Of a stretch of DNA of 64,000 nucleotides, positions 35,351-44,613 are shown in pieces. Each line of letters starts with the position of its first letter. The first letter of the stretch is position 1. Position numbers and translations under genes: made by a program. The stretch is taken from assembly GCF_022369515.1 (NCBI RefSeq), contig NZ_CP059724.1:5828001-5892000 (forward strand). The letters run 5' to 3'. Below the pieces are notes generated by a model, which worked only from the letters and a program-made list of their open reading frames with translations, did not search any database and had not been told where the DNA came from. The stretch comes from Paenibacillus sp. 19GGS1-52. GTDB taxonomy: Bacteria > Bacillota > Bacilli > Paenibacillales > Paenibacillaceae.

Positions 35351-36172
35351 TTATTTCACCGCGCCTCGTGTAACACCACTTATGATCCATTTCTGCGCTA
35401 GTATATAGACAATCAACAAAGGGGCCATTGCCATTAAATAGGAAGCGAACGCCAAGTTCGTGTCCTGCCCAAATTTTGATTGGAATATAAATTGAGCTAG
35501 TGGCAACGTAGTTTGCGACTCTTGGTCCAACATAATCAGTGGCAGCAAAAAGTCATTCCAAGCCCAGACCGTTGTAATAATGGCCACCGTAGCATTAATA
35601 GGCGCCAACAGTGGAAATATGATCTTCCAGAACGTTTGCCATACTGAAGCCCCATCCACTATTGCTGCTTCATCCAGCTCTTGAGGCAAGCTTCTTAAAT
35701 ATCCAACATACAGCAGGACATTAAAGGACAAGCCATAGACGATATACAGCAAGATAAGACCATACAAATTATCCAAGCCTAATCTGGCAGTCAATTTCAC
35801 TACAGGCAACATGATAATCGGAAATGGCACAAACATCGCACTTATAAAGTAAAAATACAAACCTTTGAAAAACTTATGATCAAATTTCTTCTTGATTGCA
35901 TAGGCAACAAAAGAATTAGTGAATAGTGTAAAAGTAACCGTTAGCACGGTAATGATGGAACTATTTCGAAATTTCTGCCAGTAATTCACCTTTTCTGCGG
36001 CCGTAATGAAATTCTCCCATCTCCACACTTTTGGAAAGGCAAGGATGCTATCGGCAATTTCCTTATTGTTTTTTATGGACAGCATAAAGGTCATGTACAA
36101 GGGAAATAGCAAAAATACGGATCCAGCAATCAGAAAACAAGTGGCTAACCAGTTTGTCCGTTTTGTACGCAT
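35351..36172 (-). CDS. Carbohydrate ABC transporter permease, MalG type
   Basis: 273 residues with six membrane helices and the cytoplasmic EAA loop (QELDEAAIVDGASVWQTFWK, about residues 177-196), which docks the shared ATPase (MsmX-like, not in the window). Starts at ATG 36172 in a TAATG overlap with the MalF-type gene. With that gene and the disrupted binding protein it forms an importer for alpha-galactosides, inferred from the adjacent GH36 gene. Confidence 0.93.
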   Translation of the reverse strand: MRTKRTNWLATCFLIAGSVFLLFPLYMTFMLSIKNNKEIADSILAFPKVWRWENFITAAEKVNYWQKFRNSSIITVLTVTFTLFTNSFVAYAIKKKFDHKFFKGLYFYFISAMFVPFPIIMLPVVKLTARLGLDNLYGLILLYIVYGLSFNVLLYVGYLRSLPQELDEAAIVDGASVWQTFWKIIFPLLAPINATVAIITTVWAWNDFLLPLIMLDQESQTTLPLAQFIFQSKFGQDTNLAFASYLMAMAPLLIVYILAQKWIISGVTRGAVK

Positions 36173-37041
36173 TATAAATTCATCTCCCTCTTCTGAAGAT
36201 AACGAAGCTGGATTAACGAAATCGCCACAATGACCACAAAGTAAATAACCGCGTTAGCCGATTGGTAAGCAAATTCATTACCCGAAAATCCATTCTTGTA
36301 AATCAACAGCGCGATCGAACGGGTAACTCCAAAGGGACCGCCGCCCGTCAATGCAAGAACCTGATCGAAGACCTGCAGGAACCCCTTCAAAGAGAGCACC
36401 ATATTTATGGTGAAGAATGGAGCGATCATCGGAAACGTTATGCCCCAGAATTCTTTCCATTTATTGGCCCCATCCAGAGCCGAGGCTTCGTACAGATCTT
36501 CAGAAATGGTTTGTAGTCCTGCCAGGTATAATACCGTGTTAAACGCTGCGGACTGCCATACTGTAACGAACACAATGGCTAACCAAGCGCCTTTCTCATT
36601 TCCAAGCGGATTGACCATCCATTTCTCAATTCCCAGGTAGCCCATAATATCGATCCAAAAGTTTGCAAAGAAATAGTTGAAAATATAGGCCACAATCAAC
36701 ATGCTTAAGATATAAGGCATAAAATAAAGCCCTTTAAAAAAGTTTTTTAATTTGATATTGCTGTTTAGTGCCAGCGCTATGCATAAACTTACAACATTCA
36801 CAATGACCGTCGTTAAGATAGCGAATTTGAACGTAAATAAATAGGCGTCCAGCACATCCTTGTCCTTAAATACATTTAGGTAGTTTATAAACCCGACCAT
36901 TTTATAAGTAGGCTTAAGTCCGTTCCAATCTGTAAAGCTATAAAATATCCCCATCACTGCCGGTATGGTATGGAAGATAAAAAATAGAATCGTGGCGGGC
37001 AGAACCAGCAACAAGTAGATTCCTAAATTATTTTTTTTCAC
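36172..37041 (-). CDS. Carbohydrate ABC transporter permease, MalF type
   Basis: 289 residues, six membrane helices, EAA loop SEDLYEASALDGANKWKEFW (about residues 189-208). GTG 37041 start with AAGGAAG 9 nt upstream. Forms the heterodimeric channel with the MalG-type permease. The binding-protein gene immediately upstream is interrupted by an insertion sequence, so import may be lost although both permeases are intact. Confidence 0.93.
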   Translation of the reverse strand: MKKNNLGIYLLLVLPATILFFIFHTIPAVMGIFYSFTDWNGLKPTYKMVGFINYLNVFKDKDVLDAYLFTFKFAILTTVIVNVVSLCIALALNSNIKLKNFFKGLYFMPYILSMLIVAYIFNYFFANFWIDIMGYLGIEKWMVNPLGNEKGAWLAIVFVTVWQSAAFNTVLYLAGLQTISEDLYEASALDGANKWKEFWGITFPMIAPFFTINMVLSLKGFLQVFDQVLALTGGGPFGVTRSIALLIYKNGFSGNEFAYQSANAVIYFVVIVAISLIQLRYLQKREMNL

Positions 37042-38131
37042 CGTATAACTTCCTTCTCCCCATTAAATTAGGGATGAAAAGCGAAATTATGCTTTTCATC
37101 CCTTTTTCACAATATTATTTAGGCATCGGTATTAACGACTGGCCATTTTGTCATACTGTGTATCCATTTCCGCCAAGGCATTATCGACATTTTTCTTCTG
37201 CATCAGTTCCTGCAAGATAACGTCAACCGCCATTCCGTTAATATAATGATCTGGAAAGTCTGCTACCCGGCCTTCCGCAAATATAGGTTTGAGGTCAGAA
37301 TATACTTCATCATTCTGGAAAATATTATTTATTGTCGAGAATGACTTTTGCTCATCTATATATTGTTGGGCGTTATCCGCCTCCATCATGAAGTCGATGA
37401 ATTTCGTCGCTTCCGCAGTAACCTTAGATGTTGCAGAGAGAGAAAATAACACATCAACACCAGATACAAGATAGTTCTTAGAGGTATCATTGCTTAATGG
37501 ATAAGCGAATACGCCAAGTTTAATATCGGGATTCGCCTTCAGGATTTCAGGAATTGCCCAAACCCCTTGAAGGTACATTACGGACGAGCCTTTAGCGAAT
37601 TCAGCATTTCCGTCATTATATCCATTGGTAAACCGGTCCCCGGATTGACCATTCTGCATAAACTCAATATATTGATTCATCAGGTCTTTATGAGCAGCAG
37701 CGAAAGTTGTAGTTCCTGCTTTACGATCCGCAAAGAACGACGCAGGCTGCAAGTCTGCTACAAATACATTCCAGGCAGGAACCGCAGTCCAGGCATCTTT
37801 GAAAGCAAAATAGAATGGCACTTTACCTGCTGCTTTAATGGTCTCCAAAACCTTATCCATTTCATCCTTAGTAGTTGGGACCGTTAAACCCAAGGCTTTG
37901 AACTCATCTTTATTGTAGATAATACCGTCTGCATTAGCAGCAAAAGGAACACCATAGAGCTCTTCGGTACCTGTAATCGCTTGCAGTGTTTTCTTGTAAT
38001 TCTCAATTACGTTAGAATTCCTGTAAACTGAATAATTTGGAGTTTGAACAAAAACGAGCGCCTCTGTAACATGGGAGTTGGATACGGGTCTACAGCCCTT
38101 TTAATCTCACCATATAGGAGGTCGCTCTACT

Positions 38132-39397
38132 ATGAAGTTTAAAGCTCAAGAAAAGCAAAATCAACTCATTGAAAACATTTCCTCATCCCATCTTGTCGTC
38201 GGCGTAGATATAGCACAAGAAGCACATGTCGCTCGTGCAGTAAGCTACCGGGGAATTGCTTTGGGATCGCCGCTCGAGTTCGGCAGCCATGACGAGGGCT
38301 TTCGCCTGTTCGGACGCTGGATTCAAGATCTGCTCAAATCTTACAAGCTGAGCAAAATCATTGTGGGTATGGAACCCACCGGACATTACTGGCTGAGCCT
38401 GGCTCGCTGGCTCTCAGACCAAGGCATTGAGGCTGTTCTGGTGAATCCACACCTCGTTAAAAAGAACAAGGAAAATCGCGACAATACCCCATCCAAAAGC
38501 GATCGTAAGGACGCGCTTGTTATTGCAGATATGATTAAGAACGGATACTACTCTCCTGTACGTTTTAATCCAGAAGCCTACGAGGAACTGCGAATTCTCA
38601 TGTCAAACCGGGGCACCGTCACCAAACGGCTCAACAGTGCTGTTAACCAGATTCATCGTTGGGTAGATATTGTGTTCCCCGAGTTGCGACAGGTCTTTAA
38701 GATTCTTACCTGCACCAGTGCCATCGCTACACTTAGGCTCTTCCCTCTACCGAACGAAATTAGTCGACTAACGACTGAACAGGTCCTTACCGGCTGGAAG
38801 CAATACGTAAAGCGTCATTCCGGAGTTAAACGAGCTGAGCAACTCATTATGCTAGCTAAATGCAGTGTTGGTGCAACTCAGGCGCTCCACGCTTACAAGC
38901 TTCATCTGGGCCAACTACTTGAGGAATATGACTTAGCACAGCGCCAGCTGGAACAGATTGAGACTGAACTCCATCTCATCCTCGAACGTATTCCCTACGC
39001 GCAGAAGCTGCTTCAAATCCGAGGCATTAATGCAACGAGCTTAGCTGGCATACTAGGCGAAGCCGGTGATCTGAGCGGCTATGCACACGGAAATGCCTTG
39101 CTACGACATGCTGGTCTAAATCTAGCTGAAGCAAGTTCGGGGAAGTGGCGTGGAAAAATGGTGCTCAGCAAACGAGGCCGTCCACGTCTGCGACACTTTC
39201 TCTATTTAATGACGATGTGCATGGTAATGACCAATCCGGACGTCAGGGCCTTACATCACCATAACGTCGAGGTAAAGAAGTTAAAGAAGATGAAGTCCAT
39301 TATGAAATTATGCGGTAAAGTTGCCCGAATGCTTGTTGGCCTGGCTAAGAGCAGCGAAGCTTACGACTCCATAAAAGTCTTTCCACAAGCCGCATAA
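38132..39397 (+). CDS. IS110 family transposase (DEDD recombinase)
   Basis: 421 residues. The N-terminal RuvC-like DEDD domain shows Asp in LVVGVDIAQEAHVARA, Glu in IVGMEPTGHYW, and the paired Asp in SKSDRKDALVIADMI. The C-terminal transposase domain (about 285-390) has LLQIRGINATSLAGILGEAG and LLRHAGLNLAEASSGKWRGK with the candidate catalytic serines. AGGAGG precedes ATG 38132. Full length with no stops, so probably active. IS110 recombinases use a non-coding RNA from the element to choose donor and target DNA. Confidence 0.94.
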   Translation: MKFKAQEKQNQLIENISSSHLVVGVDIAQEAHVARAVSYRGIALGSPLEFGSHDEGFRLFGRWIQDLLKSYKLSKIIVGMEPTGHYWLSLARWLSDQGIEAVLVNPHLVKKNKENRDNTPSKSDRKDALVIADMIKNGYYSPVRFNPEAYEELRILMSNRGTVTKRLNSAVNQIHRWVDIVFPELRQVFKILTCTSAIATLRLFPLPNEISRLTTEQVLTGWKQYVKRHSGVKRAEQLIMLAKCSVGATQALHAYKLHLGQLLEEYDLAQRQLEQIETELHLILERIPYAQKLLQIRGINATSLAGILGEAGDLSGYAHGNALLRHAGLNLAEASSGKWRGKMVLSKRGRPRLRHFLYLMTMCMVMTNPDVRALHHHNVEVKKLKKMKSIMKLCGKVARMLVGLAKSSEAYDSIKVFPQAA

Positions 39398-39766
39398 CAC
39401 CTGTCGACTTCACCAGTTCATGTATTCGCAGGATGTAAGAAGCACGGAGTATCGGGAGACGTTACGCAAAAGGGCTCGGACCCATTCCGTTAGAAAGACC
39501 GACCTCCACCCCTTAGTAAGATGTGACGAAGGAATGAAAGGGCTTAGACCCGTTGAGACGTGGGAGCGAAAATCGCTAGGGGAGAGTGGAGACGTGCTTG
39601 TATGGAATAATGTAGGTGATGAACACCTCACCTCTGTTTCCGCATGCCCTTTCTGATATCCCCCAGCCACTGCCTCCACCATGTGCTCTTCCCTTACACT
39701 TACCACAGGGTGAAATCCTGCGAATCCATGAGCTAGAGTGAGGATACTGAATCATTTCGAGGGAGC
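39398..39766 (+). ncRNA. Candidate bridge RNA (seekRNA) region of the IS element
   Basis: The 3' non-coding tail contains a direct repeat AAAGGGCTNNGACCC (39469-39483 and 39537-39551, 13/15 identical), each copy able to form a GGG/CCC stem. The inverted pair CATTCC (39483-39488) and GGAATG (39531-39536) encloses a 42-nt loop. Small hairpins AGGTGATGAACACCT and GCGAAAATCGC follow further right. IS1111-type elements encode guide RNAs in this position. No guide-target match has been proven here. Confidence 0.4.
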
Positions 39767-40212
39767 TTGACCAGGATAATCCGTAAGATCAGCCAGCACG
39801 CCATTTGTGGCAAGGTCTTCGAATTGAGCATCTCCACCCACCGAAATAATATCAGGCACATCACCTTTGGCAATACGTGTCTTCAATACCGTAGCCGCCT
39901 CAGGAACGTTAGTCTGAACAACGTCAATGCCCGGGTTTGCTGCTTCGAACTTCGCAATCAATTTGTCATACGTAGCAACCGCTTCTGATTTATATTGAAA
40001 AAACTCAACTTTTACTTTTTCACCACTTTTAGTGGTCTCTCCATTTGTACTGCTGTCAGAGCTCTTGTTGCTGCCGCATGCGCTTAACACGGATATAGAT
40101 ATAAGCAATGCTAGTGCAAGAGATAATGGTTTCTTCATTGAAGTGCCCCCTGATATTTAAGTTGATTGCAAACTGCATTTCCGTTACAATAACATTGGTG
40201 TTTTTCCAAACC

Positions 40213-40244
40213 GGCCTAGTCATGAGCGTGACTAGGTTTTTTTT
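40213..40244 (+). terminator. Plus-oriented hairpin with T run between lacI and the binding-protein gene
   Basis: CCTAGTCA-TGAGCG-TGACTAGG followed by eight T on the plus strand. The flanking genes are on the minus strand, so it would stop antisense transcription, not lacI readthrough. Confidence 0.6.
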
Positions 40245-40286
40245 ATTACTTCTTTCATGCATCACCTCCCTATAGAATTCACACCT

Positions 40287-41321
40287 TTATTTCTGTGTGC
40301 CCCCGCAGCTTTCCCGAACTACTAATTCGGTTTCAATCGCAACATGCACCGCTGTTTCTCTTCCTTCCAGACGTTCCATTAGAAGTTGCACAGCAGTTCT
40401 GCCGATTTGCTCCGGAAACACTCGAACACTTGTTAGAGGAGGATTCATAAATGCCGAAACCTCAATATCATCAAAGCCTATAATGGCCATCTCCTCCGGC
40501 ACTTTCACCTGCTGATCTTTTAATGCCGCGAGCGCACCAATGGCCATCGGATCACTAGCAATAAAACAAGCCCGCGGGCGGTTAGGTCTTCCGAGCAATT
40601 CTTTCATTTGCGCATAACCACTCGCTGTACTCCAATCCCCAAAGAACATAAACTCTTCGTTGTACAGTCCCTTTTCCTTCATCAGTTCCTCAAAATAAAC
40701 CTGACGTTTATCTATCAAAACATCGTCTTGATGCTTAATCCATAGCTTGTAAAGATAATCCTGGCCGCCAATCATCCCAATATCCCGGTATCCCAGAGTT
40801 ATAAAATGTTCGACCACATCCTTTACAGCCTGTTTAAAGCTGATTTTGACAGAATCATACCCTCTTAAATCCTCAACGATATGGTTGACCAGCACAATGG
40901 ACTTGTGGTTAGGAAAAATCTTACTGATGTCATCCGTGTCAATAGAACCCATTACAATCAAACCGTCCATTTGCTGACAAAGTATCGGATCTACTTCATT
41001 TCCTCTGACCACTCGACCTATCGGAATCCCCAGTTCATCACAGCGTTTTTCAACACTAAGACGGATCTTGGCGAAATATGGATCCTCTTTCTCATCAACA
41101 GCAGAGGCCCATATAAGCAAACCTATCTGCTTGTTTGATAAATCACTTTCATGCTTCAATCGTTTCACACGACTTGGTTTATAATGCATCATTTCTGCAA
41201 TTTGAAATATTCGCTCACGCGTCCCTTCACTTACAGAAAGAGTGGCATCATTGTTTAATACACGGGACACAGTTGCCGGAGAGACATTGGCTTCTTTCGC
41301 AATATCTTTTAACGTAGCCAT
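40287..41321 (-). CDS. LacI family transcriptional regulator
   Basis: 344 residues: HTH (ATLKDIAKEANVSPATVSRV, residues 2-21) and hinge (about 45-60), then a periplasmic-binding-like effector domain (about 65-340; RGLACFI-type core seen as RPRACFIASDPMAIGALAAL; MAIIGFDDIEVSAFMNPPLT). It probably represses the alpha-galactoside operon downstream and is released by the sugar. ATG 41321 with GGCGTGGTG upstream. Two perfect 15-bp repeats lie upstream of it as candidate operators. Confidence 0.93.
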   Translation of the reverse strand: MATLKDIAKEANVSPATVSRVLNNDATLSVSEGTRERIFQIAEMMHYKPSRVKRLKHESDLSNKQIGLLIWASAVDEKEDPYFAKIRLSVEKRCDELGIPIGRVVRGNEVDPILCQQMDGLIVMGSIDTDDISKIFPNHKSIVLVNHIVEDLRGYDSVKISFKQAVKDVVEHFITLGYRDIGMIGGQDYLYKLWIKHQDDVLIDKRQVYFEELMKEKGLYNEEFMFFGDWSTASGYAQMKELLGRPNRPRACFIASDPMAIGALAALKDQQVKVPEEMAIIGFDDIEVSAFMNPPLTSVRVFPEQIGRTAVQLLMERLEGRETAVHVAIETELVVRESCGGTQK

Positions 41322-41347
41322 TTCATCACCACGCCTTTTAGTTAATA

Positions 41348-41509
41348 TATTTACTTAATATAAAAATTTTATCATGCATTTCTGTATATTGCAACCCCTT
41401 TCATTCATGGTTATCACATATTTGGAGGGTATTTTTTGGCTTATCTCACTATAATAGTGATTTAATTTTATTTAAGTGAGATGTTTTACTAATTTATTTA
41501 CTTAATATA
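41348..41509. promoter_or_regulatory. Two 15-bp direct repeats upstream of lacI, candidate operators
   Basis: TATTTACTTAATATA occurs at 41348-41362 and 41495-41509, 147 bp apart, in the AT-rich gene-free stretch 41322-41788. The first copy sits 27 bp before the lacI start. Possible operator pair for autoregulation by looping. No copy is obvious before the binding-protein gene. Confidence 0.35.
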
Positions 41510-41558
41510 TTGCAGGGAATTGCAGATTTATGTGCAATCATTTACCTAATAATAAAAA

Positions 41559-41605
41559 GGCTTCTCAAAAAGTTCAAATTGAACTCATGAGAAGCCTTTT
41601 TAATA
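41559..41605. terminator. Strong bidirectional terminator before the dus gene
   Basis: AAAAAGGCTTCTCA...TGAGAAGCCTTTTT with apex AGTTCAAATTGAACTC. No gene ends here on either strand within several hundred bases, so it may be the remnant of a lost gene. Confidence 0.85.
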
Positions 41606-41788
41606 TATTGTCACACGTGGGGTCAAACCGAGTGAAAAGTGTGATGGGTGGCAGACACCACAAATGTATCTGTCGCTCACACAATTGATTCTGTGCATCA
41701 ATCGAAAAAAAATGATACTATGTATGATGGGTATAAGACTTTGCTATCGCTTATATCGTTTTTATAAGTTGCAACAGGAGAAGATAAT

Positions 41789-42766
41789 ATGAGTAACGAA
41801 CCAAATTTTTGGCTGGATTTACCGAAACCGTTTTTTATATTAGCACCAATGGAAGATGTCACAGATATTGTATTTCGTCACGTCATTAGCGAAGCGGCAA
41901 AACCTGACGTATTTTTCACGGAATTCACAAATACAGAAAGTTATTGTCACCCTGTAGGAAATGAAAGTGTTCGTGGTCGACTAACGTTCACAGAAGATGA
42001 GCAACCGATTGTCGCCCATATTTGGGGCAATAAACCGGCATTTTTTGAACAGATGAGTATTGATTTGAAGAAACTTGGTTTTCGTGGTATCGATTTAAAC
42101 ATGGGATGCCCCGTACAAAACGTCGCCGCCAATGGAAAAGGGGCTGGATTAATACATCATCCTGAAATTGCAGCAGAAATTATTCAAGCAGCAAAAGCAG
42201 GTGGATTGCCAGTCAGTGTTAAGACAAGATTGGGTTACTCTGATATTGACGAGTGGCGCGACTGGTTAGGACATGTATTGAAACAAGATATTGCGAATCT
42301 TTCCATTCACCTTCGTACAAAAAAAGAGATGAGTAAAGTACCTGCACACTGGGAACTAATCCCTGAAATAAAAAAATTACGCGATGAAATTGCTCCAAAT
42401 ACGTTGTTAACCATTAATGGAGATATTCCTGACCGCGCAACAGGATTGCAATTGGTCGAACAATACGGCGTGGATGGTGTCATGATTGGCCGCGGTATTT
42501 TCACCAATCCATTTGCTTTTGAACAAGAACCTAAAGAACACAGCGCGAAGGATTTTCTCCATTTACTTCTGTTACAGTTGGATCTTCACGATAAATATTC
42601 AACAGAAATCCTGCCGCGTTTATTTAAACCCCTTCTTCGCTTTATCAAAATCTATGTGCGTGGATTTAAAGGTGCAGGCGAACTAAGAAACCAATTAATG
42701 GATACCACGTCAACCGATGAAGTACGTCGTTTAGTAAAGCCTTTTGTAGATCAAGAATTAGATTGA
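41789..42766 (+). CDS. dus: tRNA-dihydrouridine synthase
   Basis: 325 residues of the Dus family. FMN-binding and catalytic features: FFILAPMEDVTDIVFRHVIS at the N-terminus, the catalytic cysteine in GIDLNMGCPVQNVAANGKGA, VSVKTRLGY (FMN-phosphate/tRNA region), and DGVMIGRGIFTNPFAFEQEP. It reduces specific uridines in tRNA D-loops. Base composition is visibly AT-richer than its neighbours. The gene is alone between two strong terminators (41559-41605, 42789-42846), which suggests an acquired single-gene insert. AGGAGA precedes ATG 41789. Confidence 0.93.
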   Translation: MSNEPNFWLDLPKPFFILAPMEDVTDIVFRHVISEAAKPDVFFTEFTNTESYCHPVGNESVRGRLTFTEDEQPIVAHIWGNKPAFFEQMSIDLKKLGFRGIDLNMGCPVQNVAANGKGAGLIHHPEIAAEIIQAAKAGGLPVSVKTRLGYSDIDEWRDWLGHVLKQDIANLSIHLRTKKEMSKVPAHWELIPEIKKLRDEIAPNTLLTINGDIPDRATGLQLVEQYGVDGVMIGRGIFTNPFAFEQEPKEHSAKDFLHLLLLQLDLHDKYSTEILPRLFKPLLRFIKIYVRGFKGAGELRNQLMDTTSTDEVRRLVKPFVDQELD

Positions 42767-42788
42767 AGCATAGCTACCTGTGCATGAT

Positions 42789-42846
42789 TAAAAAAAATGA
42801 GAGACCTCCCAAAAGTTCATAGAACTTTTGAAAGGTCTCTCATTTT
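42789..42846. terminator. Bidirectional terminator between dus and groEL
   Basis: AAAATGAGAGACCTCCCAAAAGTTC pairs with its near-complement GAACTTTTGAAAGGTCTCTCATTTTT around a short loop. It serves both dus (plus) and groEL (minus). Confidence 0.9.
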
Positions 42847-42914
42847 TGTACTATGGGGTCAAGCAGGGTTTCCTCTCAAGAAAACCCTCGATGCATAAGG
42901 GTTTGTCACCCTTA

Positions 42915-44543
42915 TTACATCATGCCGCCCATACCGCCCATGCCGCCCATATCAGGCATTCCGCCCTTGTCTGGTTCTGGCTTGTCAGCGATTACCGCTT
43001 CAGTAGTCAGGAACATCGCAGCTACGGAAGCTGCGTTTTGCAGCGCGTAACGTGTTACCTTTGCAGGGTCAACGATACCAGCTTCAAACATGTTTACCCA
43101 TTCATCAGTAGCAGCGTTGTAGCCGATGCCGATTGCTTCTTTTTTCAGACGGTCCACGATAACGGAACCTTCTTGACCTGCGTTAGCAGCGATTGTACGT
43201 ACAGGCTCTTCAAGAGCGCGCAGTACGATGTTAACGCCTGTTCTTTCGTCTCCAACTGCATCTACAGCAGCTACAGCGGCATATACGTTCACAAGAGCTG
43301 TACCACCACCGGAAACGATACCTTCTTCAACCGCAGCGCGGGTTGCATTCAGGGCATCTTCGATGCGCAGCTTGCGTTCTTTAAGTTCAGTTTCAGTTGC
43401 AGCGCCTACTTTGATAACGGCTACGCCGCCAGCAAGTTTAGCCAGACGTTCTTGCAATTTCTCTTTGTCGAACTCGGAAGTTGTATCTTCCAATTGGGAG
43501 CGGATTTGGCTAACGCGTGCAGTGATGTCTGCTTTGTCGCCGCTGCCGTCGATGATTGTTGTGTTTTCTTTGGTTACGCGCACTTGACGGGCGTTACCCA
43601 ATTGTTCAATGGTAGTGCTTTTCAGATCAAGTCCAAGCTTCTCAGTGATCACTTGGCCACCAGTCAGAGCAGCGATATCCTGCAGCATAGCTTCGCGACG
43701 GTCGCCAAAGCCAGGAGCTTTAACAGCAACAGCGTTGAACGTTCCGCGCAGTTTATTCACGATCAACATCGCTTGTGCTTCGCCTTCGATATCTTCAGCG
43801 ATGATTACAAGCGGTCTAGCTTGTTGAACGATTTTTTCAAGCAGTGGCAAGATTTCTTGCGTGCTGGAGATTTTTTTGTCAGTGATCAGAATGTATGGGT
43901 TCTCCAGAACAGCTTCCATTTTGTCCGTATCAGTAATCATGTACGGGGAAATGTAACCGCGATCGAACTGCATACCTTCTACTACTTCAAGCTCAGTAAG
44001 GAATCCACGGGATTCTTCAACGGTGATAACGCCGTCTTTACCGACTTTTTCCATAGCTTCTGCAATCAGTTGGCCTACTTCTTCGTCAGCAGCGGAGATT
44101 GCAGCTACTTGAGCGATAGATTGTTTGCCTTCGATTGGTTTAGAAATTCTTTTCAATTCGATGACTGCAGCTTTAACTGCTTTGTCGATCCCTTTGCGGA
44201 TAACCATTGGGTTAGCGCCTGCAGTTACATTCTTCAGACCTTCGCGGATCATGGCTTGTGCCAGAACTGTTGCAGTTGTAGTACCGTCGCCGGCTACATC
44301 ATTAGTCTTGGTAGCAACTTCTTTAACAAGTTGTGCGCCCATGTTCTCAAATGCATCTTCCAGTTCGATTTCCTTAGCAATGGTAACACCATCGTTAGTG
44401 ATTAGCGGACTTCCGAATTTCTTCTCCAATACCACGTTGCGGCCTTTCGGTCCAAGTGTTACCTTTACTGCGTTTGCCAAAGCATCTACACCGCGGAGCA
44501 TTGCCCGGCGAGCGTCTTCACTAAATTTAATTTCTTTAGCCAT
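42915..44543 (-). CDS. groL: Chaperonin GroEL (Hsp60)
   Basis: 542 residues, standard bacterial length. VTLGPKGRNVVLEKKFGSP (about residues 29-47), ATP-binding VAGDGTTTATVLAQAMIREG, and a C-terminal GGM-rich tail MGGMGGMGGMM. It folds cytosolic proteins as a tetradecamer with GroES. AGGAGG precedes ATG 44543; it lies 70 bp after groES in the CIRCE-controlled operon. A 525-codon open frame on the opposite strand is an artefact of its codon usage. Confidence 0.98.
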   Translation of the reverse strand: MAKEIKFSEDARRAMLRGVDALANAVKVTLGPKGRNVVLEKKFGSPLITNDGVTIAKEIELEDAFENMGAQLVKEVATKTNDVAGDGTTTATVLAQAMIREGLKNVTAGANPMVIRKGIDKAVKAAVIELKRISKPIEGKQSIAQVAAISAADEEVGQLIAEAMEKVGKDGVITVEESRGFLTELEVVEGMQFDRGYISPYMITDTDKMEAVLENPYILITDKKISSTQEILPLLEKIVQQARPLVIIAEDIEGEAQAMLIVNKLRGTFNAVAVKAPGFGDRREAMLQDIAALTGGQVITEKLGLDLKSTTIEQLGNARQVRVTKENTTIIDGSGDKADITARVSQIRSQLEDTTSEFDKEKLQERLAKLAGGVAVIKVGAATETELKERKLRIEDALNATRAAVEEGIVSGGGTALVNVYAAVAAVDAVGDERTGVNIVLRALEEPVRTIAANAGQEGSVIVDRLKKEAIGIGYNAATDEWVNMFEAGIVDPAKVTRYALQNAASVAAMFLTTEAVIADKPEPDKGGMPDMGGMGGMGGMM

Positions 44544-44613
44544 TATGGAATTAACCTCCTAAATTTTTTGTGAGCATTTCGTAAGTAATTGAGTTACCAC
44601 TTATGAGAAGCGC

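Larger units (their letters stand above)
38044..39766 (+). mobile_element. IS110/IS1111-family insertion sequence, 1,723 bp
   Basis: Bounded by a short match GGAGYTTGAMCA present at both junctions (38039-38050 and 39762-39773); the exact edge within it cannot be fixed from one copy. It contains one DEDD transposase gene, about 85 bp of left non-coding DNA and about 365 bp of right non-coding DNA. No long terminal inverted repeats are seen, as expected for IS110-type elements. A long 3' tail points to the IS1111 side of the family. Inserted antisense to the host binding-protein gene. Confidence 0.85.
37132..40138 (-). pseudogene. Sugar ABC transporter substrate-binding lipoprotein split by an IS110-type element
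   Basis: The 5' part (40138 to about 39770) encodes a lipoprotein signal peptide with lipobox LSAC at residues 18-21 and the start of a family 1 binding protein (VKVEFFQYKSEAVATYDKLI; GVLADLTDYPGQ). The 3' part (about 38043-37132) continues TPNYSVYRNSNVIENYKKTL, GVPFAANADGIIYNKDEFKA and on to the natural end. Removing 1,723 bp joins GQ to TPNYS in frame and gives 427 residues. No other damage is visible, so the insertion looks recent. The protein would bind raffinose- or melibiose-like sugars outside the cell. Confidence 0.9.

Noticed and set aside
39603..39612. GAATAAT match between the IS tail and the left target flank as a guide match
   Set aside because: A 7-mer is expected by chance at roughly this search size and it is not adjacent to the junction core.
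42828..44405. A 525-codon open frame on the plus strand
   Set aside because: It lies antisense to groEL, has a Ser/Phe/Cys-rich composition typical of shadows of GC-skewed genes, and no RBS.
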